Source: Actinomycetota bacterium
Lineage (GTDB): Bacteria; Actinomycetota; Geothermincolia; Fen-727; Anoxymicrobiaceae
DNA: 10,858 nt
NCBI GenBank assembly: GCA_016649525.1
Contig: JAENXM010000042.1
Coordinates: forward strand, 1 to 10,858
Direction of reading: 5' to 3'
Shown: positions 1-7,190 of the stretch, piece after piece
How positions within the stretch are numbered: position 1 is the first letter of the stretch
Layout: the number at the start of each line of letters is the position of its first letter
The notes under the pieces: model-generated
What the model was told of the DNA's origin: nothing
Seen by the model: the letters and a program-made list of their open reading frames with translations, nothing else
Database searches by the model: none
Made by a program: the position numbers and the translations under genes

Positions 1-289
1 AATAAGAGGGGTAGTCCCGTGTCGGCTTTTTTGTCGCCTGCATCTGCTCCATAGGCCTTATCCTTTTTTTCTTCCACCGTTATCGCGAGAACGACTCCTG
101 GAGGATACCAGTATCAGCGGTGCTTTGGTAGCCAGGGCGCTTTACCGACCTGAAGTACAGTTGCTCTCGCGGTACTACGACATCCGCTGTTTGCATCGAA
201 TCACCGGATAAAAAGCCTTCCATTCTGCAAACTCCAGTTGCTATAGTGATATCAACTTACAGACTTAAGCTGAAAAGGAGCTGGTAGAT
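1..289. other. Leader region without a recognisable gene
   Basis: I see no convincing gene here. One plus-strand frame stays open from the left edge to about position 208, but its codon use lacks the G/C-rich third positions of the neighbours and I do not recognise the peptide. The last 50 bases carry the ribosome binding site of the acyl-CoA synthetase gene (AAAGGAG at 274-280). A TATAGT hexamer at 242-247 could be a -10 box, but it has no good -35 partner. No RNA gene was recognised. Confidence 0.5.
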
Positions 290-1801
290 ATGTCCATCAA
301 CCTCGGGTCCTGTCTGGCCAAGCGAGCGATGCTGAACCCTGATAAGGAAGCGGTAGTCTGCGAGGACGTCCGCCTGACGTGGTCCGAGATCAACGCCCGC
401 GCGAACCGGCTCGGCTACGCCATGCAGAGGCTGGGGGTCGGGCGCGGCGACAGGGTCGGGTTGCTTGCGCTAAATGAACCCGAGTACCTTGACATGTACT
501 TCGGCCTGGGCAAGATCGGCGCCATCCTCGTCCCCATCAACTACCGGCTCGCCGGCCCGGAGATGGAGTACATCCTCAACGATGCAGGCGTAAAGGTGTT
601 CGTCTTCGGCCCCCAGTACGTGGAGGTCGTCGATTCGTTCCGTAGCAACATACCCGCCGAGCACTTCGTCGCTATCATAGACGATACCCCGGAGTGGGCC
701 TCGTCTTACAGGGCTCTTGTCGAGAAAGAATCAACCGAGGAGCCGGAGGTCGTCGCTGGCGGTGACGATGTCCTCACTATCCTCTACACATCCGGCACCA
801 CCGGCCGGCCCAAGGGGGCCATGCTGACGCACAACAACTACTTCTTCAGCGCGACGAACCTGATCGCAACCCTGGGACACCTCGGCGAGAACGCACTGCT
901 CGTCCTTCCCCTCTTCCATATCGGCGGCATCGGAAACGTCCCGCTCGCGCCGCAGACCGGCATCCGGTGCATCATGCTGAAGAGTCTCGACCCAAAGCGG
1001 ATGCTCGAGCTCATCCAGGAGGAGAAGGTCAACGTCTTTGGCTCCGTTCCGGTCCTGCTGCAGATACTCAAGATGGTCCCCGACTTCGAGAAGTACGACT
1101 GGAGCTCGGTTGATAAGGTGTTTGTCTACGCGGCGCCGCTCCCCGTGGCCCTGCTCGAGGAGTACGCCGAGGCGGGAATAGAGGTACGAAACCTGTACGG
1201 CATGACCGAGTCGTGCGGCTCCGGGACCGTCATCGACGGTGAGCACTCCCTGCTCAAGGCCGGCTCATGCGGCCTGCCGGAGTTCCTCGCGGAGGTCAAG
1301 GTGGTGGACGACGACGGCAACGAGGTGGGCCCCGAGGAGCTGGGCGAGGTAATCATGCGCGCCGATTTCGTGATGAAGGGATACTGGAACAACCCCGAGG
1401 CGACCGCGGAGGCCATCAGGGACGGCTGGCTCTATACCGGCGATATCGCCAAACGCGACGAAGACGGTTTCTTCTACATAATGGACCGCAAGAAGGACAT
1501 GATCATCTCTGGCGGCGAGAACATCTACCCCGCGGAGATAGAAGACCTGCTCATGCGCCATCCCAAGATACAGGACGTCGGGGTTATCGGGTACCCTCAC
1601 GAACTGTGGGGCGAGGCGGTCAAGGCGATTGTGGTTATCCAGCAGGGAGAGACCCTGTCCGAGGATGAGGTCATAGAGTGGACCAAGGACAAAATAGGTA
1701 AGTTCAAGATGCCCAAGGCTGTCGTTTTCGCCGACGCGCTCCCGCGGACGCCCACGGGAAAGATCCTGAAGCGCGAGCTCCGGGACCAGTACAACAAATG
1801 A
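290..1801 (+). CDS. Acyl-CoA synthetase (AMP-forming, ANL superfamily)
   Basis: Predicted to activate a carboxylic acid, probably a fatty acid, with ATP and then transfer the acyl group to CoA in the cytoplasm. The 503 residues match the usual length of medium/long-chain acyl-CoA ligases. The ANL core motifs are visible in order: the phosphate-binding loop YTSGTTGRPKG (166-176), YGMTE (303-307), YTGD (382-385), the hinge-region motif DRKKDMIISGGENIYP (399-414), and PTGK with the catalytic lysine at 491. AAAGGAG lies 9 nt before the ATG. The stop overlaps the start of the L,D-transpeptidase gene by 4 nt (ATGA), so the two are probably cotranscribed and translationally coupled. The substrate cannot be read from the sequence; fatty acid, aryl acid or other short acids are all possible. 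The family call is very secure, the chain length is not. Confidence 0.93.
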   Translation: MSINLGSCLAKRAMLNPDKEAVVCEDVRLTWSEINARANRLGYAMQRLGVGRGDRVGLLALNEPEYLDMYFGLGKIGAILVPINYRLAGPEMEYILNDAGVKVFVFGPQYVEVVDSFRSNIPAEHFVAIIDDTPEWASSYRALVEKESTEEPEVVAGGDDVLTILYTSGTTGRPKGAMLTHNNYFFSATNLIATLGHLGENALLVLPLFHIGGIGNVPLAPQTGIRCIMLKSLDPKRMLELIQEEKVNVFGSVPVLLQILKMVPDFEKYDWSSVDKVFVYAAPLPVALLEEYAEAGIEVRNLYGMTESCGSGTVIDGEHSLLKAGSCGLPEFLAEVKVVDDDGNEVGPEELGEVIMRADFVMKGYWNNPEATAEAIRDGWLYTGDIAKRDEDGFFYIMDRKKDMIISGGENIYPAEIEDLLMRHPKIQDVGVIGYPHELWGEAVKAIVVIQQGETLSEDEVIEWTKDKIGKFKMPKAVVFADALPRTPTGKILKRELRDQYNK

Positions 1802-3024
1802 CCAATATCGGTTCCAGACCCACAATCAATACGCGAAGAATCCCCCCGGGCGGACGGGGACACCGCCGGAAAGTCCGCAGGAGCGGCACCCGCTCCAGGT
1901 TTTTCGACACTGCTCTTCGCTCGCTCGTCTGGTTCGAGGAACAAAAGACCTCCATGGTGATCCTCCTTATAGGTGGTGCCGTGCTTCTTGTCCTGTTCCT
2001 GGGCTTTTTCCCGTTCCTGCTCGCCGCGGATGCCTCGGCTTTCGGCAGATTCCCCGAAGGCGCCAGCATATGCGGCGTCGAAGTCGGCAACCTTACAAAG
2101 GAGGAGGCCCGCGCAAAATGCGAAAGGGGGCTTTCGGAGGTCGCATCGAGGCCTCTCGAGCTCAAGGTCGACGGCGAGGTCTGGGCGATAACGCCCGCCG
2201 AGATAGGGCTGAACATCGATTACGCGAAGATGGTGGACGAGGCGTACGCGCGCGCCTGGAACGTCAACATCTTAGAGCGGATGGTCAGACGATTTTTCGA
2301 AAAGCCCAGGTCGATGGACTTCCCACCCGTGGTCACGTACAACAATCAGCAGGTACAGGCATTCGTTGAAAGATCCATGAGCTCGATCAATTGCTCGCCA
2401 AGAAACGCCTACATGGACGTCTCGACGGGCAACGCGTTGATAGTCCCCGCCAGGGACGGGCGCAAGGCCGACTACAAGCAGGTGCTCTCTGCTACAGAGA
2501 AAGTGCTTGCGAACGGCGAGCGCGCTGTGGATATCCCTCTTACCAAGCGCACGCCTCCGAAGATCAAAGACGTGACCATCGGCAAGTTCATACTGGTGAA
2601 CCAGGGTGCCCATACCCTTTCCCTTTACGACCGCGACAATCTCCTGGCGCAGTACCCTGTTTGCGTCGGGTCACCCCAGTATCCCACTGTCATCGGGGAA
2701 TGGGCCGTCGTGAAAACCGAGAAGAACCCCACCTGGTACAACAGGGGTTCCACCTGGATGGAGAACATGCCCGACTCCATTCCGCCGGGGCCGGGCAATC
2801 CTCTGGGCACTCGTGCCATCACCTTGAACGGCGGCGGGGTCCTCATTCACGGGACCAGAGACACCTGGTCGATAGGCAGGTCGGTCTCCCACGGCTGCAT
2901 CAGGATGTACATAGGCAACGTCGAGCAGCTCTTCGAGCACGTCTACATCGGTATGCCCGTGTACATCATCAAAGCGTCCGGAAACCCCGGCTTCGATTGC
3001 TCCAAGCCGCCGTTCTGGAAGTAG
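1798..3024 (+). CDS. Membrane-anchored L,D-transpeptidase (YkuD domain)
   Basis: Predicted to cross-link peptidoglycan (3-3 links) or attach proteins to it, outside the cytoplasmic membrane. Of 408 residues, about the first 50 are an Arg-rich cytoplasmic tail, followed by a single membrane helix (about 53-76). A region around 85-250 resembles the substrate-presenting domain (PG_binding_4 type) often found before YkuD. The catalytic YkuD domain starts near 260 (residues GKFILVNQ) and carries HGT (351-353) and the signature SHGCIRM (364-370), with Cys367 as nucleophile and His365 and Arg369 conserved. The ATG overlaps the stop of the acyl-CoA synthetase gene and has only a weak GGGA upstream, so translation probably depends on coupling. 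A shorter start at Met53 (1954) would lose the cytoplasmic tail but keep the helix. The non-cleaved helix suggests it stays tethered to the membrane. Confidence 0.9.
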   Translation: MTNIGSRPTINTRRIPPGGRGHRRKVRRSGTRSRFFDTALRSLVWFEEQKTSMVILLIGGAVLLVLFLGFFPFLLAADASAFGRFPEGASICGVEVGNLTKEEARAKCERGLSEVASRPLELKVDGEVWAITPAEIGLNIDYAKMVDEAYARAWNVNILERMVRRFFEKPRSMDFPPVVTYNNQQVQAFVERSMSSINCSPRNAYMDVSTGNALIVPARDGRKADYKQVLSATEKVLANGERAVDIPLTKRTPPKIKDVTIGKFILVNQGAHTLSLYDRDNLLAQYPVCVGSPQYPTVIGEWAVVKTEKNPTWYNRGSTWMENMPDSIPPGPGNPLGTRAITLNGGGVLIHGTRDTWSIGRSVSHGCIRMYIGNVEQLFEHVYIGMPVYIIKASGNPGFDCSKPPFWK

Positions 3025-3038
3025 CGCAAGATCGGCCC

Positions 3039-3057
3039 GGGCCGCTTACAGCGGCCC
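3039..3057. terminator. GC-rich hairpin between convergent genes
   Basis: A perfect 7-bp stem, GGGCCGC pairing with GCGGCCC around a TTACA loop, lies in the 44-nt gap between the convergent transpeptidase and repeat-protein genes. It is well placed to end transcription from either side, but there is no run of T on either flank, so it is at best a weak intrinsic terminator. Confidence 0.4.
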
Positions 3058-3068
3058 CGTCGTCACCC

Positions 3069-4493
3069 TCACGTGGGGCAGAGCTGGCCCATCACGTCGT
3101 GGCCGCCGTTCCACACGCCGTTGTAGTTGAAGTACATGGGACGTTCCACGACTATCTGTTCACTGGAATTGACGATGGCGGAGATGCCCCTGTTCGGAAC
3201 CAGGGCGTTGACGTTGACTGTGTAGCGCGTCGCACCGGGTACGCTGTACGAAGCGCTCAAGGGAGTGCCGGACTCCGGGTAGAAGGTTATCGTCACGTCC
3301 GCGGTCTCCTCGTACGGGTTCCACAGGCAGAGCCACTCCTCGAAGTTCTGTCCTGTGTATCCTTCAGCGAACGCCCATTTCCTGCCCGGAGAATATGCGC
3401 CGAAGACGTTGCTCCCGTCGTCCCAGACCCCTTTATAGTTGAAGTACAACGGCCGCTCGGCTATGAAGTCGCTCTCGGAACTTAAAAAGCAGGAGACATC
3501 CTTGTTCGGGCCGACATCCTGGTTCACCGATACCGTCAGCCGCTGCTTTGCGGGTACGGTGTAGCTTTTGTTCACCGCTGATCCCTGGCCCTGCGCAAAG
3601 TTGTATGTTGCGTTGACCGTGATTGGATTCGCATTGGGGTTCTGTATGCAGAGCCACTCCTCGAAATTCGACCTGGTCGTCCCTTCCGCGAAGCACCAGG
3701 TGGTGGTCGGTGCCAGGGTCCCCAGGACACAGTGCCCCCCGTTCCAGTTGTGACTGGCAAGACCATGATAGTTGAAATACATCGGCCGTTCCGCCACCAC
3801 GTCCCAATCGGACTCGAGCATGAGGCTCGCGTCCTTTCCCGTTCCTATGTGGTCCGAGACCAGGAAAGTCGCGCGCGAATCGGCATCGACGTATTCCGTG
3901 AAATCCGACTCGCCCTTTCCCTCGATCATGTAGTGGAAAGTGAGGGTCGCCATCGACGGGTTGGAGTTCAAAACCGTGATCCATTCCTCGAACCCCTCCC
4001 TTGTCGTTCCCTCCGCGAAGTACCAGCGGGTAGCCTGCGCAACGGCACCCACCGCGTCGTGTCCACCCGTCCAGGCTCCCTTGTAGTTGAAGTACATGGG
4101 GCGCTCGGCGATGAGATTCGGCGTCTCGGAGGTGAGCCGGATGGATACCACCTTCTCGTACCCCACCTCGTTCCTCACGTTGACCGTCAGCCTGTTGTAC
4201 GCATTGACCGAATACGTCCTCGTATCGACCCGGTTACCCGTGTAATCGCCGACATAGTACGTCGTGTTGACAGTGGCAGGCTCCGGGTTCGGGTTGCCTA
4301 TGCAGAGGTATTCATCGAAGTTCGGGCCGGTGTAGCCCTCGGCGAAGTAAAACTGGGAACTAACCCCCGCCGCTCGGGTGTTTCCCGGCTCGAAGCATAG
4401 CACCCCGGCGCATGTGACCAGAAGCGCAAAGGCGGCGCAAACGATAAAAAGCAATCGGACCGTCCTGCCCCATTTGTTTTGAGTGAATCCCAT
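3069..4493 (-). CDS. Secreted protein of four tandem ~108-residue repeats
   Basis: Function unknown; predicted to be exported. The 474-residue protein starts with a basic stretch and a hydrophobic segment (about 12-31) that looks like a signal peptide, followed by four tandem repeats. Each repeat opens with FAEG (residues 50, 159, 268, 375) followed by an NF/GF-[ED]-E-[WY] segment, then an N-P or N-S-N-P motif, and closes with ERPMYFNY or ERPLYFNY (130, 235, 346, 450) followed by a W-[NTD]-[DG]-G segment. The spacing is 107-109 residues. The alternating hydrophobic pattern and many Thr/Val/Tyr suggest beta-sandwich units. There is no catalytic motif, sorting signal or second membrane helix, so it probably acts as a surface or extracellular structural or binding protein. 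I recall similar repeats as uncharacterised modules in some actinobacterial genomes, without certainty. The start has a G-rich ribosome binding site about 8 nt upstream. Confidence 0.85.
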   Translation of the reverse strand: MGFTQNKWGRTVRLLFIVCAAFALLVTCAGVLCFEPGNTRAAGVSSQFYFAEGYTGPNFDEYLCIGNPNPEPATVNTTYYVGDYTGNRVDTRTYSVNAYNRLTVNVRNEVGYEKVVSIRLTSETPNLIAERPMYFNYKGAWTGGHDAVGAVAQATRWYFAEGTTREGFEEWITVLNSNPSMATLTFHYMIEGKGESDFTEYVDADSRATFLVSDHIGTGKDASLMLESDWDVVAERPMYFNYHGLASHNWNGGHCVLGTLAPTTTWCFAEGTTRSNFEEWLCIQNPNANPITVNATYNFAQGQGSAVNKSYTVPAKQRLTVSVNQDVGPNKDVSCFLSSESDFIAERPLYFNYKGVWDDGSNVFGAYSPGRKWAFAEGYTGQNFEEWLCLWNPYEETADVTITFYPESGTPLSASYSVPGATRYTVNVNALVPNRGISAIVNSSEQIVVERPMYFNYNGVWNGGHDVMGQLCPT

Positions 4494-4627
4494 TGCCGTT
4501 CCCCCCTTGAAAAAATGACATGTGAATAATTCTTATCACTCCAACTATTCGACGTACATGCTTGTTTTCCGTACCCCTGCATAAAAACAACTCTGACTCT
4601 TCATCCCTCCCGCATCGTTAGCCGATC

Positions 4628-4656
4628 AATATCTTAGTATGTTGAAAGCAGGTCAA
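4628..4656 (-). promoter_or_regulatory. Possible sigma-70 type promoter for the repeat-protein gene
   Basis: On the minus strand TTGACC (complement of 4651-4656) is followed after exactly 17 nt by GATATT (complement of 4628-4633). The match is 5/6 to the -35 and 4/6 to the -10 consensus. It lies about 135 nt before the start codon, leaving a long leader. Such a match can occur by chance. Confidence 0.28.
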
Positions 4657-4772
4657 CGGACGGCTCAACAGCAGCCGGATATCCCTTGAGGATCCAGAAT
4701 TCGCTCTCCGGCGAGCGGGCCCGGCTATCCCGGGCGTTCCGTGGAGATGGTTCAAACCCCGCACCCCTCATG

Positions 4773-4781
4773 TGATACTAT
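4773..4781 (+). promoter_or_regulatory. Possible extended -10 element for the CxxC gene
   Basis: TGA followed directly by TACTAT has the form of an extended -10 element (TGn then a 4/6 match to TATAAT), about 75 nt before the ATG at 4856. The -35 is poor: TTCAAA at 4751-4756 is 19 nt away. Confidence 0.22.
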
Positions 4782-4855
4782 GTTTGTGACGTGCTGCAGG
4801 TATTCGACATGCGGTAGCCGCCCACCGGGCAACAGGCAGCACATGGAGGAAAGCG

Positions 4856-5938
4856 ATGAGGAAGTGCAGGATTTGCGGTTTCCCCCGCAGGTTCACCCGC
4901 TTCATCGAATGGAACAGCGACGGCACAATGATCGGCCGCATCAGGCCCCGCATACCCGTCATGCTCCTCGAGGTATCCGAGTGGGACAGCATCTTCTATG
5001 AACTCTCCAGCACCCTCGGTATCCCCATAGACCACATCTTGATCGATGCCCAGAAGAACATCGGAAAAGGCATCTACGAGACGGTCAGGGTAACTCACCT
5101 TAGCTATGATATCAAGAAACTCCCCGCCAGATGGTACTTCCGCCCCCAGTGGGGGGCAAAGCTCTTCGTGTGGACCATAAGGAACGACCTCGCCGGCCTC
5201 GGAGCAGGAAGGGTGAAGCTGGTCAGCTACCACTCGGGCAAGGACGCCCTCATACGGATGAGCGACCCGTGTCTCAACCCGATGATCGTTGGGAACTGCC
5301 AGGGGATATACGAGTCGGCGGAGAAGATGCCCGGCTCGAATGCCGAGTACCGGTTAGAGAACGGTGATCTAGTGATACACCTTACCCACGCCAGCGAAAG
5401 GGGGGGGTCGGAAGAACGACTCTACCTGGAGGAGGTCGTACCGGGAACCGGACCGCTCGTCTACGAGCGCTGCTCTCACTGCAATGTCCCGGTCCAGTTC
5501 GCGAGAAGTGTCTCGTGGGATATACCAAGGGGGATCATCAGTAACCCGATATCCGGCGAGCGGCTGGAGTTTATGGCCGTACAGTCGGTAAATGCGATAT
5601 TGAGGGAACTCGAGAACGAGCTGGGGGAAGAGATCGTGCATATTCTCTACGACGCCCAGAAGAGATTCTCCCTTGGCAGGCTCGGGGGAACGAGTGTGGA
5701 AGATCCTGAAGCATTCTGGGACGCCTACCTCTTGGAGATGGCCCTCAGCGGGCTGGGCTATCCCGAGAGATTCGACAGAACCGGTGACTCCATATCCGTT
5801 GAGATCCTGAACGCCTACAACCAGGATCTATACGCGGCCAAACTCGCCGCGGGGTTTGAGAAGGTTACCGGCCGCGGGCCTCAAATACATTGGGAACAGA
5901 GAGATAGGCATTACGGCATCTACACGATCACGACCTGA
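4856..5938 (+). CDS. Uncharacterised protein with two similar CxxC-containing halves
   Basis: I do not recognise a named family. The 360-residue soluble protein is an internal duplication. The first half opens with CRIC (Cys4, Cys7) and the second with CSHC (Cys206, Cys209). Each is followed about 54-56 residues later by a matching segment: residues 60-70, with core HILIDAQKNIG, and residues 262-271, with core HILYDAQKRF. Each half then ends in a basic/aromatic strand region with a glycine-rich turn. The CxxC pairs could be half of a zinc or iron site, perhaps completed between halves or subunits. The general pattern (helix with a conserved D-A-Q-[KR], later a segment such as NCQGIYESAEK, then beta strands) reminds me of V4R/4-vinyl-reductase type ligand-binding domains; this is a weak impression. 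GGAGG sits 6 nt before the ATG. A ferredoxin-like gene follows 83 nt downstream on the same strand and could be a redox partner. Confidence 0.8.
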   Translation: MRKCRICGFPRRFTRFIEWNSDGTMIGRIRPRIPVMLLEVSEWDSIFYELSSTLGIPIDHILIDAQKNIGKGIYETVRVTHLSYDIKKLPARWYFRPQWGAKLFVWTIRNDLAGLGAGRVKLVSYHSGKDALIRMSDPCLNPMIVGNCQGIYESAEKMPGSNAEYRLENGDLVIHLTHASERGGSEERLYLEEVVPGTGPLVYERCSHCNVPVQFARSVSWDIPRGIISNPISGERLEFMAVQSVNAILRELENELGEEIVHILYDAQKRFSLGRLGGTSVEDPEAFWDAYLLEMALSGLGYPERFDRTGDSISVEILNAYNQDLYAAKLAAGFEKVTGRGPQIHWEQRDRHYGIYTITT

Positions 5939-5955
5939 ACCGCCACGCAGGCCGA

Positions 5956-5992
5956 AATGACACATTTGGTGCCAGGCACCAAATGTGTCATT
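5956..5992. repeat. Perfect 37-nt palindrome (18-bp arms)
   Basis: Arms of 18 bp pair without mismatch around a single central A (5974), with core GGTGCC-A-GGCACC. It begins 17 nt after the stop of the CxxC gene. There is no strong T run after the right arm (TTGGTTT), so it is not a classic terminator, although it could stop or protect transcripts. From memory, near-identical 'TGACACATTTGGTGCC' palindromes occur between genes in many unrelated bacteria and may belong to REP-like elements spread by IS200-like (Y1/RAYT) transposases. No transposase is present in this window. Confidence 0.85.
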
Positions 5993-6005
5993 GGTTTCCG
6001 AGAAT

Positions 6006-6014
6006 AAGGTGGAG
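6006..6014 (+). promoter_or_regulatory. Ribosome binding site that favours the TTG start at 6022
   Basis: AAGGTGGAG lies 7 nt before TTG at 6022. The alternative ATG at 5983 sits inside the palindrome with no ribosome binding site, and the ATG at 6040 has only CCGGA nearby. Confidence 0.55.
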
Positions 6015-6021
6015 TGATGTC

Positions 6022-6831
6022 TTGGCCGGAAAACGCAACATGAAAAAAAGCAGCGAAATCAGGGGGCTGAGTAGCGGCGCTTCATTGATAGCGAAGGCTT
6101 TCTTTCACCTTCCCCTGATGGATCGCTGGCATCCCTGGCTCAGACCCGAGAAGTCGGACATGAGGTGGCTGCCGATAAACGAGGACATCCGGATGCAGGA
6201 GAACATGCCGATGCCGGTGGAGCTTCTGGACAGGTTTATAAGCGAGGCGTCCCACCGCGTCATCTTCGACGACTGCGGCTGCAGGAGGGCTTTCAGGTGC
6301 GAGAATTATCCCGTGGAAATAGGCTGCCTGCTGATGGGGGACTCAGCCCTGGAGAGCAAAAGAAAATGGCCCTTCCGCGAGGTCGGCGTCGAGGAGGCAC
6401 GCGCGCACGTGCGGCGCGCAGTGGAAGCGGGGCTCGTCCCCGTAGTGGGCAAGGCGCGCGTGGACAATTTCATCTTCGGAATCAAGGACCGCTCGCGCAT
6501 GCTCACCGTCTGCTTCTGCTGCGAGTGCTGCTGTGTAACGCGTTTCACCGCTTTCGCCCCCGTGAAACATCTCGACCCGGTACAGCCTTGGTTGGAGAGC
6601 GTGTCCGTGACATTCACCGACAGGTGCAAGGGCTGTGGCAAGTGCGTGGAACACTGTTACATCGGGGCGATCGAGATCGTCGAGGGGAAGGCGGTTAAGG
6701 GCGAGCTCTGCCGCGCCTGCGGGCGCTGCGCCACGGTCTGCCCGCAGAAGTCCATCGAGATAGAGATATCGGACCCGGAGTTCATCGAGAAGACCTACGA
6801 GAGGATACGCTCCTACGTGAAGTACGACTGA
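6022..6831 (+). CDS. Cysteine-rich 2[4Fe-4S] ferredoxin-like protein
   Basis: Probably an electron-transfer or redox protein of the cytoplasm; its partner is unknown. Numbering is from the TTG start (269 residues). The C-terminal third is a bacterial-type ferredoxin domain with two complete CxxCxxCxxxC motifs (Cys202/205/208/212 and Cys230/233/236/240), enough for two [4Fe-4S] clusters. Upstream are two further cysteine groups: Cys85, Cys87, Cys93 and Cys102 (DDCGCRRAFRC and later GC), and a dense cluster CFCCECCC (164-171). Together these could hold a third cluster or another metal or cofactor. The remaining N-terminal part (about 1-65) is basic and aromatic, with no clear membrane helix. 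ATG at 6040 is the main alternative start and would not change the motifs. The 3' end overlaps the convergent DNA glycosylase gene by 50 nt. The preceding CxxC gene is on the same strand and may be functionally linked. Confidence 0.85.
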   Translation: MAGKRNMKKSSEIRGLSSGASLIAKAFFHLPLMDRWHPWLRPEKSDMRWLPINEDIRMQENMPMPVELLDRFISEASHRVIFDDCGCRRAFRCENYPVEIGCLLMGDSALESKRKWPFREVGVEEARAHVRRAVEAGLVPVVGKARVDNFIFGIKDRSRMLTVCFCCECCCVTRFTAFAPVKHLDPVQPWLESVSVTFTDRCKGCGKCVEHCYIGAIEIVEGKAVKGELCRACGRCATVCPQKSIEIEISDPEFIEKTYERIRSYVKYD

Positions 6832-7162
6832 CTTGCGGGCGGCACCCGCATCCCTTCTCGGCGAGCATCCTCATCTGTTCCCCGGGTGGATCGACAAAAT
6901 CCGTTTGTTTTTCCGCCCCGACCGCGAGCCCGGCAGGAAGCGGGCTTTTGTGCGTATATCCCCTGCTTTCCATCTCGGTAACCAGCTGTTCGTGTCTGGA
7001 AAAAAGCGCCTTGAGCTTTCCCTTCCATCTGAGCGTCTCCGGATGGTTCGCGTAGCCGCTCTTCCCCTGCGTCAGGATGGACCAGACGGCGTGAAGCTCG
7101 GCGTGCTCGCCGAGAAGGTGGTTCCTGCACAGCCTCTCAGGAGGTACGTCCCATATCCTCAT
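6782..7162 (-). CDS. Pyrimidine-dimer DNA glycosylase (endonuclease V type)
   Basis: Predicted to remove UV-induced pyrimidine dimers by glycosylase/AP-lyase action, starting base excision repair. The 126-residue protein resembles the small relatives of T4 endonuclease V (Pyr_excise family). HLLGEHAEL (15-23) aligns with HLMAEYREL of T4, placing Glu22 on the catalytic Glu23. A conserved central block follows (NHPETLRWKGKLKAL, 39-53), with RHEQL and RGYTHKSPL further on. T4 uses the amino group of Thr2; here Arg2 follows Met1, so Met1 is probably retained and would supply the amine. T4 Arg22 is Ala21 here. The family-like part ends near KGCGC (about 103-107), and the last 19 residues are a Ser/Arg tail read antisense to the end of the ferredoxin-like gene. 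The ATG lies 28 nt after the heliorhodopsin stop, which suggests cotranscription. The ribosome binding site is weak. The family call is from recalled homologues. Confidence 0.72.
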   Translation of the reverse strand: MRIWDVPPERLCRNHLLGEHAELHAVWSILTQGKSGYANHPETLRWKGKLKALFSRHEQLVTEMESRGYTHKSPLPAGLAVGAEKQTDFVDPPGEQMRMLAEKGCGCRPQVSRTSRRSVSSRRSSR

Positions 7163-7190
7163 CGCTGACCCCGCAAGACAGGATGAACCC

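Larger units (their letters stand above)
4494..4855. other. Divergent intergenic region
   Basis: This 362-nt gap separates two divergently transcribed genes and should hold both promoters. It is more A/T-rich next to the repeat-protein gene. It also holds a small hairpin, GCCCGG pairing with CCGGGC around CTATC (4719-4735), with no T run. The short open frames here overlap the upstream part of the repeat-protein gene or lack plausible composition, and I regard them as non-coding. Confidence 0.6.

Noticed and set aside
2..208. Open plus-strand frame from the left edge
   Set aside because: It lacks the codon bias of the other genes, has no recognised motif, and has no visible start in the window.
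2391..3485. Long plus-strand frame across the transpeptidase end and the repeat-protein gene
   Set aside because: It overlaps two well-supported genes in wrong frames and gives a low-complexity Arg/His-rich product.
4298..4590. Minus-strand short frames across the start of the repeat-protein gene
   Set aside because: They are alternative frames of the signal-peptide region and leader, with no motif.
4719..4735. Six-base-pair hairpin in the divergent region
   Set aside because: It is short, has no T run, and lies too far from either gene end to be a convincing terminator; mentioned only in the intergenic entry.
5983..6021. Upstream ATG extension of the ferredoxin-like protein
   Set aside because: The ATG lies within the palindrome and has no ribosome binding site; TTG 6022 has a good one.
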